Part shown: in pieces, positions 8,482-18,209 of the stretch
How the letters are laid out: the number at the start of each line of letters is the position of its first letter
Numbering within the stretch: the stretch's first letter is position 1
From: Arthrobacter sp. StoSoilB22
Lineage (GTDB): Bacteria > Actinomycetota > Actinomycetes > Actinomycetales > Micrococcaceae
Assembly: GCF_019977315.1 (NCBI RefSeq)
Contig: NZ_AP024652.1
Location: forward strand, 1,116,001 to 1,180,000
Direction of reading: 5' to 3'
DNA: 64,000 nt
Position numbers and translations under genes: made by a program
The notes under the pieces: model-generated
The model's database searches: none
Told to the model about the DNA's origin: nothing
The model's input: the letters and a program-made list of their open reading frames with translations, nothing else

Positions 8482-11400
8482 ATGCCGCTGCCCGCGCCGG
8501 TTTCACCGGCCCTCATCACCCCGCCAAATCCCAGCAGAATCGGTTCAGTGACAGCCCACCCGGAGGTGGATTGTGGCATCGGCGCGTGGGACAAACTGCT
8601 CTACGGCAATCACCGATTCGTTGTGGAAGTCCTGGATGTGGCTGAAGCGGGGCTCAGCGGAAGGGGCGGCGGGGTTGGTGCGGCCCACAGGGCTGTCATC
8701 CCGTGGCGGCGGCAGGACAAGGACCCCGCAACGGTTGATGTCATGGTCGTCTCGGAGAAGACCGGCATCAGGGTCCGGAACGTGATGGTGGAAGAGGCCA
8801 CCCGCGAGTCCGGAACGGTTGTCTTCGAAGCCACAGAGGGCCCTGGCATCTACTTCGTCTTCTACCTGCCGTACGCCATGCTGGGGAAAGCCCACTATCC
8901 CCAGGCGCAGTACCTCCCGCGTCGTCCTGCCGCAGATCCGGCCTGGGCCGCCGCCGTCGGACGTTCCGCCTGGGCAAGCGGGGCGCAAGCTGCGCTGCCC
9001 ACCGCCAAAGTCCTCCGATATGAGGCGGCAAGCGAACGGGACTCGTTCGCACCCATGAACTTCACCGCCCGCGCAGACGAACTGGAGCGGTTCCGGGCAC
9101 TCCACGCGGGAGAAGCCCTTCTGGTGTTTCCCGAGGACCGCCTGAATCCCATCTCCATGCGGCATGACCTACCGGCGCACTGGGTGATCAACGGGCCCTC
9201 GGAAGCTTTCCACGGCACTGCACAGGCTGGCGAGGACTATGTGGTCCAGTTGGGGCTGTATGCGCAGAAGGATCTCAACGGCGTGACAGTTCAGCTCACC
9301 CCATCAGCCGGGGAAGAGCCAACGGGAGGAGACTCAACGGGAGGAGAAGGTACCCGCGGGCGCTGCATCAACACCGATGGCGTGGACAGGCTGGGCAAGC
9401 CATGGCACAGAGCCCTCAACGTTGCTGCCGGCACCGTACGGGCTTTGCTGGTGGTCCTTCCCATCCCTGAGGAAGCTGCGGGAACCACGCACTCCGCGAT
9501 GGTGACTATTCATGTAGCGGGGGAGCCACCACGGGAGGTCGTGGTCAGGCTTGATGTGGCCGCGGAAACAGATCCGGCACTCCTTGCGGGCGGTTTCGGA
9601 GATGCACGTTCCCTTCGGCGCCTGGCCTGGCTGGATTCGCGAGTGGCTCAGGACGCGGAGCTCGTTAGGCCATATACGGCCATCACTTTGGACGAAACGA
9701 GCAGGACGTTGGGGATTCTGGGCAGGTCCTTGCAGCTGACGGAGTCCGGACTTCCGGCGCAGGTGACGTCAACGTTTACCACCGCGGTGACCGCAACGGA
9801 TGGTCCCGTCGTCGAGCTTTTCAGTGCTCCCATGCGGCTGGACGTTGAGGGAATTGATTGGACGCACGGTCAGCTAGTTTTCACTGAGGACGGCCCGGCG
9901 CGGATGTCGTGGCGCTGCGCCTGGACAGGTCGCAAGGACGGCAAGGCGGCGCTGACGCTGGAGCTGAACGGCGTTCTCGACGCCGATGGGGCAGTTTCGT
10001 ACTCGCTGCGGCTCAGCCCGGTGGGGACCTTGGAGGTGAACGACGTCGGCCTGCAGCTGGCGCTCCATGAGGCTTCGGTTCCGCTGGCCATGGGGTTGGG
10101 CATCCCGGGTGGAAGACGGCCGGACACCATCGACTGGACTTGGGACGTGGCGACGAAGAACCAGGATGCGTTGTGGCTGGGGAGTGTTAATGTAGGCGTC
10201 CAGCTTTCCTTACGTGATGGCAGCTATGAACGGCCGCTCAACACCAACTTCTACCGGGAGAAGCCGTTGGTGGAACCGGGATCGTGGGCCAACCGCCAGC
10301 AGGCCGGCGGTGATTGCGGAGTCCGGGGCGGTGTCGCGTTGCGGACATCGGAGGACACAGCCACGCTGCGTGCCTTCAGTGGTGCCCGGACCCTAAGGGC
10401 GGATGAGCCATTGGACTTCGATTTCCGCCTGCTGCTGACACCGTTCAAGCCGATCGATCCCGGCAAACACCTTGGAAAACGGTACTTCCACGCTCCTGAA
10501 AACCCTGCGGACACTAAGGCCGCTGGTGCCACCGTGGTCAACGTTCATCACGCCACGGCGCCGGCGCCCTATATCAATGATCCCTTGCTGACCCAGGACT
10601 CGCTGCGGAAGTACGTGGCCCAGTGCCATCAGCACGGGCTCAAAGCCAAGGTTTACAACACGGTCCGCGAGCTCACGTTCCATAGCCCTGAGCTGCTGCC
10701 GTTGCTGCACCTGGACCACGAAGTCTTCAGCGACGGACCAGGGGCAGGCCACATGTGGCTGCAGGAACATGCCGGCAGCGGCTACGTTTCAGCGTGGTTT
10801 GCACCCAATGTAGAGGACATCGCCGTGGTGACAACCGGCGAATCGCGGTGGGAGAACTTCTACGTGCGGAGCCTTCAGGAACTGGCCGGCGGGAAGGACG
10901 GGATTGACGGCATCTACCTGGATGACATCGCCTATGACCGCCACGCCATGCAGCGGGTCCGCAAGGTCCTGGAGCGGGCCTGCATAACCCGTGGTGAAGA
11001 CGGCCCTGAGATTGACCTCCATTCAGCAAACCAGTTCACTGCGCACGACGGTTACGCGTCCTCCGCCAATCTGTACATGGAGCACTTGCCGTATGTGGAC
11101 AGGCTATGGCTGGGGGAGTACTTCGACTGCAACACCACCGATCCCGACTATTGGCTGGTGGAGCTCTCCGGCATTCCCTTCGGCCTCATGGGCGAGATGC
11201 TGGAAGGCGGTGGCAACCCATGGCGTGGCATGGTGTTCGGGATGACAGGCCGGGCACCTGCCGTGGACAACCGCCCGCTCTGGGAGTTCTGGGCCCAAAC
11301 CGGGTTGGAGCACGGGCATATGCAAGGGTTTTGGGACCCGCAGGCCCCCGTAAAGACAAGTCACCCGGACGTTCTGGCCACCACGTGGCTCACGGAGCAA

Positions 11401-11595
11401 GGAATGGTTGTAGCGCTGGCCTCCTGGGCCGCGGACACTGAACAAGTGACGCTGATTTTCGACGACGATGCTGCCGCCACCAGAATCATCAAGGCCCCCA
11501 CCATCGCCGGCTTCCAATCTGCCGCGAGCTACGTGCCCGGCCAAGCCATAGCCATCGAGCCGCAGCGCGGCCTCCTTCTCACGATCGGATACTGA
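8482..11595 (+). CDS. Large glycoside-hydrolase-like protein (DUF6067-type barrel)
   Basis: A 1037-residue protein with no signal peptide. The N-terminal half is beta-rich, with a GGDSTGGEGT-type linker near residues 280-295. The C-terminal third resembles a (beta/alpha)8 hydrolase domain: KVYNTVREL, a conserved IDGIYLDDIAYD strand end near residues 807-818 that could supply the catalytic acids, then SANQF, LWLGEYFD and FGLMGEMLEGG. This is the arrangement of the 'glycoside hydrolase domain-containing' DUF6067 group, recalled from memory. Lack of an export signal suggests action on an imported oligosaccharide. AGGAG lies 8 bases before the ATG. The next gene starts 1 base after its stop. Substrate is unknown. 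Confidence 0.65.
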   Translation: MPLPAPVSPALITPPNPSRIGSVTAHPEVDCGIGAWDKLLYGNHRFVVEVLDVAEAGLSGRGGGVGAAHRAVIPWRRQDKDPATVDVMVVSEKTGIRVRNVMVEEATRESGTVVFEATEGPGIYFVFYLPYAMLGKAHYPQAQYLPRRPAADPAWAAAVGRSAWASGAQAALPTAKVLRYEAASERDSFAPMNFTARADELERFRALHAGEALLVFPEDRLNPISMRHDLPAHWVINGPSEAFHGTAQAGEDYVVQLGLYAQKDLNGVTVQLTPSAGEEPTGGDSTGGEGTRGRCINTDGVDRLGKPWHRALNVAAGTVRALLVVLPIPEEAAGTTHSAMVTIHVAGEPPREVVVRLDVAAETDPALLAGGFGDARSLRRLAWLDSRVAQDAELVRPYTAITLDETSRTLGILGRSLQLTESGLPAQVTSTFTTAVTATDGPVVELFSAPMRLDVEGIDWTHGQLVFTEDGPARMSWRCAWTGRKDGKAALTLELNGVLDADGAVSYSLRLSPVGTLEVNDVGLQLALHEASVPLAMGLGIPGGRRPDTIDWTWDVATKNQDALWLGSVNVGVQLSLRDGSYERPLNTNFYREKPLVEPGSWANRQQAGGDCGVRGGVALRTSEDTATLRAFSGARTLRADEPLDFDFRLLLTPFKPIDPGKHLGKRYFHAPENPADTKAAGATVVNVHHATAPAPYINDPLLTQDSLRKYVAQCHQHGLKAKVYNTVRELTFHSPELLPLLHLDHEVFSDGPGAGHMWLQEHAGSGYVSAWFAPNVEDIAVVTTGESRWENFYVRSLQELAGGKDGIDGIYLDDIAYDRHAMQRVRKVLERACITRGEDGPEIDLHSANQFTAHDGYASSANLYMEHLPYVDRLWLGEYFDCNTTDPDYWLVELSGIPFGLMGEMLEGGGNPWRGMVFGMTGRAPAVDNRPLWEFWAQTGLEHGHMQGFWDPQAPVKTSHPDVLATTWLTEQGMVVALASWAADTEQVTLIFDDDAAATRIIKAPTIAGFQSAASYVPGQAIAIEPQRGLLLTIGY

Positions 11596-11596
11596 C

Positions 11597-13534
11597 GTGG
11601 CAGACACAGCAACCTCCACCCTCACAGTCACCACCGTTTCCCTGACCATGGCCGAGCTCGGCCCGCTCAACCCCTTGCCCGTGGTGGCGGCTGAGCTGGA
11701 CCAGCCCTACACCGTGGGAGAGGGGGTGCCGGAGGATCTCCAGGCCTCGGCGCGGTTCGGTGTGGTGCCCAACGTTTACCCGTACCTCATGCAGGACGGC
11801 TACAGCCGGGACGCGGCACCCAAGGAAGTGCCCGCCGTCGTGCTTGAAAACAGCAAACTCAAGGTGACGGTCCTCCCGTCGCTGGGAGGCCGCATCTGGG
11901 AACTGTTCGACAAAAAGACGGGCAAGCAGCTCCTCCACACCCACGATGCCCCGCAACTGGCCAACATCGCGCTGCGCAAGGCCTGGTTCGCCGGTGGGCT
12001 GGAATGGAACATCGGCACCCGAGGCCATTCGCCCACCAGCTGCGATCCTTTGCACACCGCGATTGTCCGCACCCCGGACGGCAAGCACATCCTGCGAATG
12101 TGGGAATACGAGCGGCTGCGGGAAGTGGTTTTTCAAGTGGACATCTGGCTGCCCGGCGACTCGCCTGTGGTCTTCGCGGCGGTGCGGATCCGCAACCCAA
12201 GCGACCACGAGGTCCCCATGTACTGGTGGAGCAACGCAGCCATCCCTGAGACGGAGCGGACCCGCGTGATCGCCCCGGCGGATGAGGCCTTCGGCAGCGA
12301 CTACACCATGGACATCACTCGCGTCCGGCCCACCGACCACGAAGGATATGACGGCACCTGGCCGGTCAACAGCCCCCACGCGGTGGATTTCTTCTTCGAC
12401 ATCGACCCTTCCGAACGGCGTTGGGTTGTTGCAGCCGACGACGACGGCGACGGGCTGGCGATGCTCTCCACGGGACTTCTCCGCGGCAAGAAGCTCTTCG
12501 TATGGGGCCAGGGGCAGGGCGGCAAGCGGTGGCAGGAATGGCTGAGCCCCGGAGCTGGACCGTATGCCGAAATCCAGGCGGGTTTGGCGCAGACGCAGTT
12601 TGAACACCTTGTCATGCCAGCCGACGCGGAGTGGGCATGGGTAGAGGCCTACGGTAACGGACATCTCGATCCGGAAACCTCACACGGCGCCGACTGGGAC
12701 GCTGCGGTGGCCAACGCCAGCCAGCGTTTGGAGCAACTCCTGCACCATGACGAACTCGAGGCCATGCTCCCCGCAGCCCTCAACGACGCCGACATCCCGC
12801 CGTCCACCATGCTGCTGCGCGGCAGTGGTTGGGGCGTTCTTGAACGCGCCCGGCGCCGGAAATCCGGGAAGGGCTGGGTGGATGAGAGCGGTACACCTTT
12901 CGGGGTGGAGAGCGTCACGGCCGAGCAGGAACCGTGGCTCGGTCTGTTGGAGGGAAAAACGTTCGACGGCGGGCCCGGTTTCGTCGCCGGGGCGGACTGG
13001 GAAGAGTTGCTTGGTGGGCAGGCCAGCCCCGAATCGAGGTTTCACCTGGCCACCATGAAGCACGCCCGTCAGGACCTGGACGGTGCGAAGGCGGGGTACC
13101 GCGGGGTGCTTTCCGACGGAGGGGCCGCTCCCGGCATCAGGGCGCTCGCGCACCGCGGCTTGGGCTTGGCCCTGCTCGCCGCAGGTCAGGAGGCTGATGG
13201 ACTTACAGAGCTCCGGAGGGGCGTTGACGCTGACCCCTCCACCACAGCCTTGCTGACGGAAGCCGTCACGCTCAGCATCCGGCACGGGGACCCCGCCATG
13301 GCACTGGGACTGGTGGAGTCGGCACCCAAGGAGGGCGCCGGCGTCGGACGTTTGAGGTTCCTCAAGGCGCTGGCGCTCGCGCGAACCGGGAAAGCCGCCG
13401 AAGCAGCCGCGATCCTGCGTGAGGGTGTCGAGATTCCGGACCTCCGCGAGGGCGAGGACGCCATTGCGGCATTGTGGGAAGAAGTATGCCCGGACGAACC
13501 CGTCCCTGCGGCCTATCAGTTCGGGATGCACTGA
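11597..13534 (+). CDS. DUF5107 protein with C-terminal TPR-like repeats
   Basis: A 645-residue protein. Residues about 35-360 match the DUF5107 pattern (VVLENSKLKVTVLPSLGGRI...GLEWNIGTRGHSP...MYWWSNAAIPE), a fold related to aldose epimerases and galactose-mutarotase-like sugar-binding domains. From about residue 450 the sequence turns into Ala/Leu-rich helical hairpins resembling TPRs (LAHRGLGLALLAAGQEADGL). The GTG is 1 base after the preceding stop; ATG at 11648 is a possible later start. It is probably translated with the upstream hydrolase and may bind or epimerise the same sugar. Activity is not established. Confidence 0.7.
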   Translation: MADTATSTLTVTTVSLTMAELGPLNPLPVVAAELDQPYTVGEGVPEDLQASARFGVVPNVYPYLMQDGYSRDAAPKEVPAVVLENSKLKVTVLPSLGGRIWELFDKKTGKQLLHTHDAPQLANIALRKAWFAGGLEWNIGTRGHSPTSCDPLHTAIVRTPDGKHILRMWEYERLREVVFQVDIWLPGDSPVVFAAVRIRNPSDHEVPMYWWSNAAIPETERTRVIAPADEAFGSDYTMDITRVRPTDHEGYDGTWPVNSPHAVDFFFDIDPSERRWVVAADDDGDGLAMLSTGLLRGKKLFVWGQGQGGKRWQEWLSPGAGPYAEIQAGLAQTQFEHLVMPADAEWAWVEAYGNGHLDPETSHGADWDAAVANASQRLEQLLHHDELEAMLPAALNDADIPPSTMLLRGSGWGVLERARRRKSGKGWVDESGTPFGVESVTAEQEPWLGLLEGKTFDGGPGFVAGADWEELLGGQASPESRFHLATMKHARQDLDGAKAGYRGVLSDGGAAPGIRALAHRGLGLALLAAGQEADGLTELRRGVDADPSTTALLTEAVTLSIRHGDPAMALGLVESAPKEGAGVGRLRFLKALALARTGKAAEAAAILREGVEIPDLREGEDAIAALWEEVCPDEPVPAAYQFGMH

Positions 13535-13621
13535 CGGGCGCGCGGTGTGGCCTCCCGCACATCGGGAGTAATCTCTGAAAGCGTGTTCTGGAACATGCAG
13601 ACGCAACGAACGGAGCACGTA

Positions 13622-14224
13622 ATGCCCCCCGAGATACCGGGACTGCCAGCTTTGGAATGGTCCTCGTCAGACGGCCATGCCAGCTATGACCAGGCGGAGG
13701 GGACGCTGACGCTCACGGCAGCCCCCGGCGTCGACTGGACCAACGATTCCCTGGGCGGCGAGCCGCAGCACCGCGCCACAGCGTTGGGCTTCAGGGCACC
13801 TGCCGCGTTCTCGCTCTCAGCCCGGGTGTTGGTGGCCTCACCACGGACAACGTTCGACGCCGGTGTGCTGACTTTGTGGGCGGACAGCGAGCACTGGGCC
13901 AAGCTCTGCTTCGAGTATTCTCCGCAAGGGGAAGCCATGGTGGTCAGCGTGGTGACCAACAACTACTCCGACGATTCCAACGGCCCCGTGGTGGACGCCC
14001 CGTGGGTTTACCTGCGCGTGAGCCGGCTAGGGCCAGCGTGGGCTTTCCACTGGTCATCGGACGGCCGGAAATGGTCCTTCGTGCGGCTGTTCAGGCTGGA
14101 TACGGAGAAAGCAGTGCACGTCGGGTTCATGTCGCAAGCGCCCACGGGCGAGAGCTGTGAGGCACGTTTCGACGCCATCGAAGTGAAGGACGAACCTCCG
14201 GCTGACCTCCGCGACGGAAGTTAG
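13622..14224 (+). CDS. DUF1349 (concanavalin-like) protein
   Basis: A 200-residue beta-sandwich protein. WTNDSLGGE, DAGVLTLWADSEHWAKLCFEY, VYLRVSRLGPAWAFHWSSDGRKWSF and HVGFMSQAP are characteristic of the DUF1349/YesU group of concanavalin-like domains. These are often found beside glycoside hydrolases and are thought to bind sugars. ATG at 13622 is chosen because CGGAG lies 6 bases before it. It lies 87 bases after the DUF5107 gene and completes a three-gene carbohydrate set. Confidence 0.75.
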   Translation: MPPEIPGLPALEWSSSDGHASYDQAEGTLTLTAAPGVDWTNDSLGGEPQHRATALGFRAPAAFSLSARVLVASPRTTFDAGVLTLWADSEHWAKLCFEYSPQGEAMVVSVVTNNYSDDSNGPVVDAPWVYLRVSRLGPAWAFHWSSDGRKWSFVRLFRLDTEKAVHVGFMSQAPTGESCEARFDAIEVKDEPPADLRDGS

Positions 14225-14320
14225 CGCTGGTCAATCGGGGTTTGAACGCAGCTTCGCCGGGATGGGCAGCAAGCCTGTGGATATCCAGATGCTTGGATAA
14301 ACCAAACAAGGTAAGTTGGC

Positions 14321-16555
14321 ATGGTGATTCCCTCCGTAAAAACTGCCATTGACCGCGCCCCCGGAGTCTCCAAGGAGATCGAGGACGCAGCTTGGTATGT
14401 GCTGGGTCCGGCGCTCCACGGGAGACCCTCGGCGCTGGACGGCAGGACGTTGACGTGGACCGCAGATGCTGCCGCTGAGCTCCTGGAAAGGCTTGAACGC
14501 GGGGTGGAGGACTCCAAAGCCCCCATGATGACCAACCTGCGGCAGAACCTTCATGGCGCGTCCCGGGAAGCCAAGCTGCTGGCCGTGGAACTGCTATTCC
14601 TGCAATCACTGCCGCTCGCGCACGAGGTCAAGTCCCTCCGGGTCAAGCGTGCCCGCGTCACCGAGGCCGCATCATGGGTTGAGCCGCCCATCGAGCTGCC
14701 GGAAGAGCTATATGAGGGCATGACGGACCACGGCGTCATCCGTGACCGCACCGCCGAGTTCAACTGGACCATCTGGGACCACCTGAAATGGCTGTGCCGC
14801 TTCGTGGCCCACGTGGACAGCCAAAGCACAGCCACCATCAACGAGGCACTCGCGGACCCGCTGAAGTTCCATGAACTGGCCGCCGCAACGCCCGAGGATC
14901 AGCCTGCCCTGCGCCGCAGCATCGAGTACTTGGTGTGGCCGAGCTACTTTGAGCCCGTAGTGGCAGACGTTGAACGCCAGGAAATCCGGGACGCCTTTGC
15001 TTCTCTCGTCGGCGGGGCCGGGGGCGATACAGACGAGGACATTACCGCCGACATCCACCGCATCCGCCTGCACCTGGACGAGCAAGCCGGGCAGCGCATC
15101 GACTGGTACGGACGCCAACTGGTAAGCCAATGGCGCAAGGTGGGAGATCCGGGGCGCCGTTCCTGGCTCCTGCGTACCCATCACGACAATGCGGACCTGC
15201 TGGCCGCCTGGGTTGCCGAAGAGAAGGCCACCTTGGATGTGGAACATCTGCGCGCCCTCAACGCAGGCGTCACGGCAGGCGTGGTCCAGCATGCCGTGGA
15301 TGAGGATTACAAGCACCTGGGCTACGTGGAGCGCGAAGACACCAAAACAGCTGTTTTCGCTTTCCTGACAGTCATGAAGCCAGGTGACCTCACGCTGTAC
15401 CAGCACGCCGGCCGGGTAAGGGTTGGGGTGGTCCTCGGAGAACCCGAACACCATGAAGACAATCGGCGGATCCGCCGCAAGGTCCGCTGGTTCGATGACA
15501 GTTACGCTATCCCCGAGCTTCCCCGTCACGCCCAGCGTCAACTTTCCACCCCGGGCATCATCGTGGACGTCACCAGGGTGATTCAGGCCCTGCAGGAGCT
15601 GCTCCCCGTGGAAGCCGAAACCGATGGCGAGGACGAAGCCCCGCCCACTACCGTCGTCGAGGTTGTCCAGCAAGGGTTCCGGCCGCTGACCGAAGAGTTT
15701 GCAGCGTCCCTGCACATGGACGTTGAACCACTCAGGGAGATCGCTGAACTTCTCGAGGAAAACCGCCAACTGGTTCTTTATGGTCCGCCGGGAACCGGCA
15801 AAACCTACCTTGCAAAGCATCTAGCCGCCGAGTTGGCCGGTGACCACACCGACGAACGGGTGAAGCTGGTCCAGTTCCATCCCTCGTATGCCTACGAGGA
15901 TTTCTTCGAGGGCTACCGGCCGGACAAAACTGATGATGGCCAAGTGTCCTTCAAGCTTGTGGCCGGTCCACTGCGGCGTCTCGCCGAGGAGGCCGCGAAA
16001 CCCGAGAATGCGCACAAGCCGTACTTCCTGATCATCGATGAAATGAACCGCGCCAACCTGGCCAAGGTCTTCGGCGAGCTCTACTTCCTCCTGGAATACC
16101 GGGACGACCGCATCTACCTCCAGTACAGCCCCAATGAGCCCTTCAGCTTGCCGGACAACCTTTACATCATCGGAACCATGAACACCGCGGACCGTTCCAT
16201 CGCCATGATGGACGCCGCCATTCGCCGGCGGTTTGCGTTCATCGAGCTCCACCCCAAAGAGGAGCCGATCCGTGGCACGCTGCGTCGCTTCCTGGAAGCC
16301 CGCGGTCTGGACACCCTCAACGCGGACCTGCTGGATGCGCTCAATGACGCGATCGACGACTGGGACCGGGACCTGATGATCGGGCCGTCCTACTTCATGA
16401 AGAACGCGGCCCAGAACCCCACAGGTCTGCGTCGCATCTGGAAGTACGAGCTCATGCCGTTGCTGGAGGAGCACTATCACGGGCAGCTGAACCGGGCGCA
16501 GCTGGAGGAACGCTTCGGCCTGGACCAGCTGCTGGGACGTCTTGCAGCCCGCTAA
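14321..16555 (+). CDS. mcrB: McrB-like AAA+ GTPase/ATPase of a type IV restriction system
   Basis: A 744-residue protein. The C-terminal AAA+ module has Walker A GPPGTGKT (about 488-495), Walker B FLIIDEMNRAN (about 568), and the McrB-specific GTMNTADRS sensor with downstream AIRRRFAF arginines. The N-terminal ~430 residues match no recognised McrB DNA-binding domain; they should read the modified DNA. McrB motors translocate DNA and activate the McrC nuclease on methylated DNA. The gene overlaps the mcrC reading frame by 14 bases. Function in this strain is inferred from family and pairing. Confidence 0.9.
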   Translation: MVIPSVKTAIDRAPGVSKEIEDAAWYVLGPALHGRPSALDGRTLTWTADAAAELLERLERGVEDSKAPMMTNLRQNLHGASREAKLLAVELLFLQSLPLAHEVKSLRVKRARVTEAASWVEPPIELPEELYEGMTDHGVIRDRTAEFNWTIWDHLKWLCRFVAHVDSQSTATINEALADPLKFHELAAATPEDQPALRRSIEYLVWPSYFEPVVADVERQEIRDAFASLVGGAGGDTDEDITADIHRIRLHLDEQAGQRIDWYGRQLVSQWRKVGDPGRRSWLLRTHHDNADLLAAWVAEEKATLDVEHLRALNAGVTAGVVQHAVDEDYKHLGYVEREDTKTAVFAFLTVMKPGDLTLYQHAGRVRVGVVLGEPEHHEDNRRIRRKVRWFDDSYAIPELPRHAQRQLSTPGIIVDVTRVIQALQELLPVEAETDGEDEAPPTTVVEVVQQGFRPLTEEFAASLHMDVEPLREIAELLEENRQLVLYGPPGTGKTYLAKHLAAELAGDHTDERVKLVQFHPSYAYEDFFEGYRPDKTDDGQVSFKLVAGPLRRLAEEAAKPENAHKPYFLIIDEMNRANLAKVFGELYFLLEYRDDRIYLQYSPNEPFSLPDNLYIIGTMNTADRSIAMMDAAIRRRFAFIELHPKEEPIRGTLRRFLEARGLDTLNADLLDALNDAIDDWDRDLMIGPSYFMKNAAQNPTGLRRIWKYELMPLLEEHYHGQLNRAQLEERFGLDQLLGRLAAR

Positions 16556-17921
16556 AGGCATCCCGCCAAGGCCCGGCCGTGCGCCCGCCAGCGCGGGGGG
16601 TGCGCCCGCCGGCGCGGGGGGTGCGCCCGCCGGCGCGGGGGGTGCGCCCGCCAGCGCGGGGAGTGCGCCCGCCAGCGCGGGGCGGGTCAACTCCGGCCCC
16701 CGGCATATCGTCATGGACGAGCTCTCCCGCGGGGTGGTGGAAAAACTCGATCCCCAATCGGCGGCGTTCATCAACACCAGCGGGCTGGCCAAGGCCTCTC
16801 CCATGGGCATGGGCCTCTACCGGATTGAACCCGTTGGCAAGGTGGGCTCAGTACGGACCACCACGGTGCAGCTCGAAGTCCGTCCCAAGGACCGGCTTGG
16901 CCTGAGCAGGCTCCTCTTCCTGCTCAGCTACGCCGGAGAGCAGGGCTTCCGTGATCACTCAGTGGAGGCCGTGGAGCACCCGGACCTGTGGAGCGCACTG
17001 GCCGAATCACTAGCTCAGTTGGCGGACAAAGCCCTGAGCCGTGGCGTCCTGCAGGGCTACCTCACCGTGGAGGAGTCCTTGCGCACCGTCAAAGGGCGCA
17101 TCCGGATCTCGGACCAGATTTCACGACGTCCCGGGATGATGGTGCCATTGGAAGTCTCCTACGACGAATTCACAGAGGACATCGCGGAGAACCGTATCCT
17201 CCGTGCTGCCTTGGAGCGCATGGGTCAGGTTCCCGGCGTCCGGCCCACTGTCCTGAGCCGTTTGCGGCAGCTCAAGGGAAAGCTCGACGCCGTCACACGG
17301 CTCCAGTCCGGAGCGCCCCTGCCGCCGTGGCGGGCCAGCCGGATGAACCTCAGGTACCACCCCGTGCTGCGCCTGGCCGAGGTGATCCTCCGCAACGCTT
17401 CCGCCGAGGCCGGTGAGGGTAAGCAGCAAACTGCGTCCTTCGTGGTGGACATGGGCCAGGTGTTCGAGGAATTCGTGGGGACCGCGTTGCGCAGCGCCAT
17501 GAGTGCCCACCCGGGAGAGATGCGCCTCCAGTACGGCGCGCTCCTCAATGAGGCAGTCCGGGACTCCGATCGCATTACCGTTCGTCCGGACGCCGTGCAT
17601 TTCCTGGGTGGGCGTCCCGTGGTGGTCTACGACTCCAAATACCAGGCAGCCTCCGACGCCGGCGCGTCCCTAAGCGCGGACCACTACCAGTTGCTGGCAT
17701 ACTGCACAGCCCTCAGGGTACCCACCGCATGGCTCGTCTACGCGGGTTCGGGGGAAATGAAGCTGCGTAGGATCCTCAACACGGACATCGACATAGTGGA
17801 GTACCCGCTGGACCTGTCCTTGCCGCCGTCGGAAATCCTGTCCGCAGTGGCTGACCTGGCGGAACAATCCTGGGGCGAGGTAGTCCGCCAGGCTGTGGCG
17901 GGCCGCCCGGCGTCGGACTAG
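16542..17921 (+). CDS. mcrC: McrC-like nuclease subunit with N-terminal repeat tract
   Basis: A 459-residue protein if the TTG at 16542 is used. Residues about 14-48 form five APASAGG/APAGAGG heptads encoded by a 21-bp DNA repeat. Homology to McrC begins near RHIVMDELSRG, with VRPKDRLGLSRLLFLLSYA typical of the family. The PD-(D/E)xK nuclease core is visible as RPDAV near residue 349 and VVYDSKY near 365. The start is uncertain: ATG at 16713 would remove the repeat but has no Shine-Dalgarno and would trim part of the conserved beginning. Together with McrB it should cleave methylcytosine-containing DNA. Confidence 0.85.
   Translation: MQPAKGIPPRPGRAPASAGGAPAGAGGAPAGAGGAPASAGSAPASAGRVNSGPRHIVMDELSRGVVEKLDPQSAAFINTSGLAKASPMGMGLYRIEPVGKVGSVRTTTVQLEVRPKDRLGLSRLLFLLSYAGEQGFRDHSVEAVEHPDLWSALAESLAQLADKALSRGVLQGYLTVEESLRTVKGRIRISDQISRRPGMMVPLEVSYDEFTEDIAENRILRAALERMGQVPGVRPTVLSRLRQLKGKLDAVTRLQSGAPLPPWRASRMNLRYHPVLRLAEVILRNASAEAGEGKQQTASFVVDMGQVFEEFVGTALRSAMSAHPGEMRLQYGALLNEAVRDSDRITVRPDAVHFLGGRPVVVYDSKYQAASDAGASLSADHYQLLAYCTALRVPTAWLVYAGSGEMKLRRILNTDIDIVEYPLDLSLPPSEILSAVADLAEQSWGEVVRQAVAGRPASD
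16574..16684 (+). repeat. 21-bp GC-rich tandem repeat at the mcrB-mcrC junction
   Basis: About five copies of a 21-bp unit (GCGCCCGCCAGCGCGGGG plus GGT) with G/A and T/A variants. It begins about 20 bases after the mcrB stop and is translated in the mcrC frame as seven-residue units. Self-complementary GCGCCCGCC / GGCGGGCGC-like segments could also fold in the mRNA. Confidence 0.9.
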
Positions 17922-17954
17922 CCTGATAAGTAAATCTTCACTGGAGGAGGCACT

Positions 17955-18206
17955 ATGGGCCGCAAGAAATCATGGCGCGATATGACCAAAGGCCAACGGA
18001 TCATGCTGTTGGTCAGCGGCGCCATCAACATGGCCTTGCTGGGCGCGGCGCAGCGGAGCATCGGCAAGACTCCTGACGATCAGATCAGAGGCAAGAAGGC
18101 GGTCTGGCGCGCTGTCTCCTTCATCAACTTCTTCGGCCCGGTCAGCTACTTCCTGTTCGGCCGCCGTCGGGACGCTGAGATGGGTGCAGGCGCCCCTAAG
18201 CGCTGA
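17955..18206 (+). CDS. Small PLDc_N-type membrane protein
   Basis: An 83-residue protein with two hydrophobic segments (IMLLVSGAINMALLG and FINFFGPVSYFLFGRRR). The second resembles the cardiolipin-synthase/PLD N-terminal (PLDc_N) motif in which FGP-x-YFLFGR follows a Trp-rich helix. It has no phospholipase catalytic HKD motif, so it is only the membrane module. A very strong GGAGGAGG lies before the ATG. It stands alone between mcrC and the convergent kinase gene. Confidence 0.7.
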   Translation: MGRKKSWRDMTKGQRIMLLVSGAINMALLGAAQRSIGKTPDDQIRGKKAVWRAVSFINFFGPVSYFLFGRRRDAEMGAGAPKR

Positions 18207-18209
18207 TGC

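Noticed and set aside
11579..12664. 361-residue minus-strand open frame
   Set aside because: Opposite the DUF5107 gene and without family motifs.
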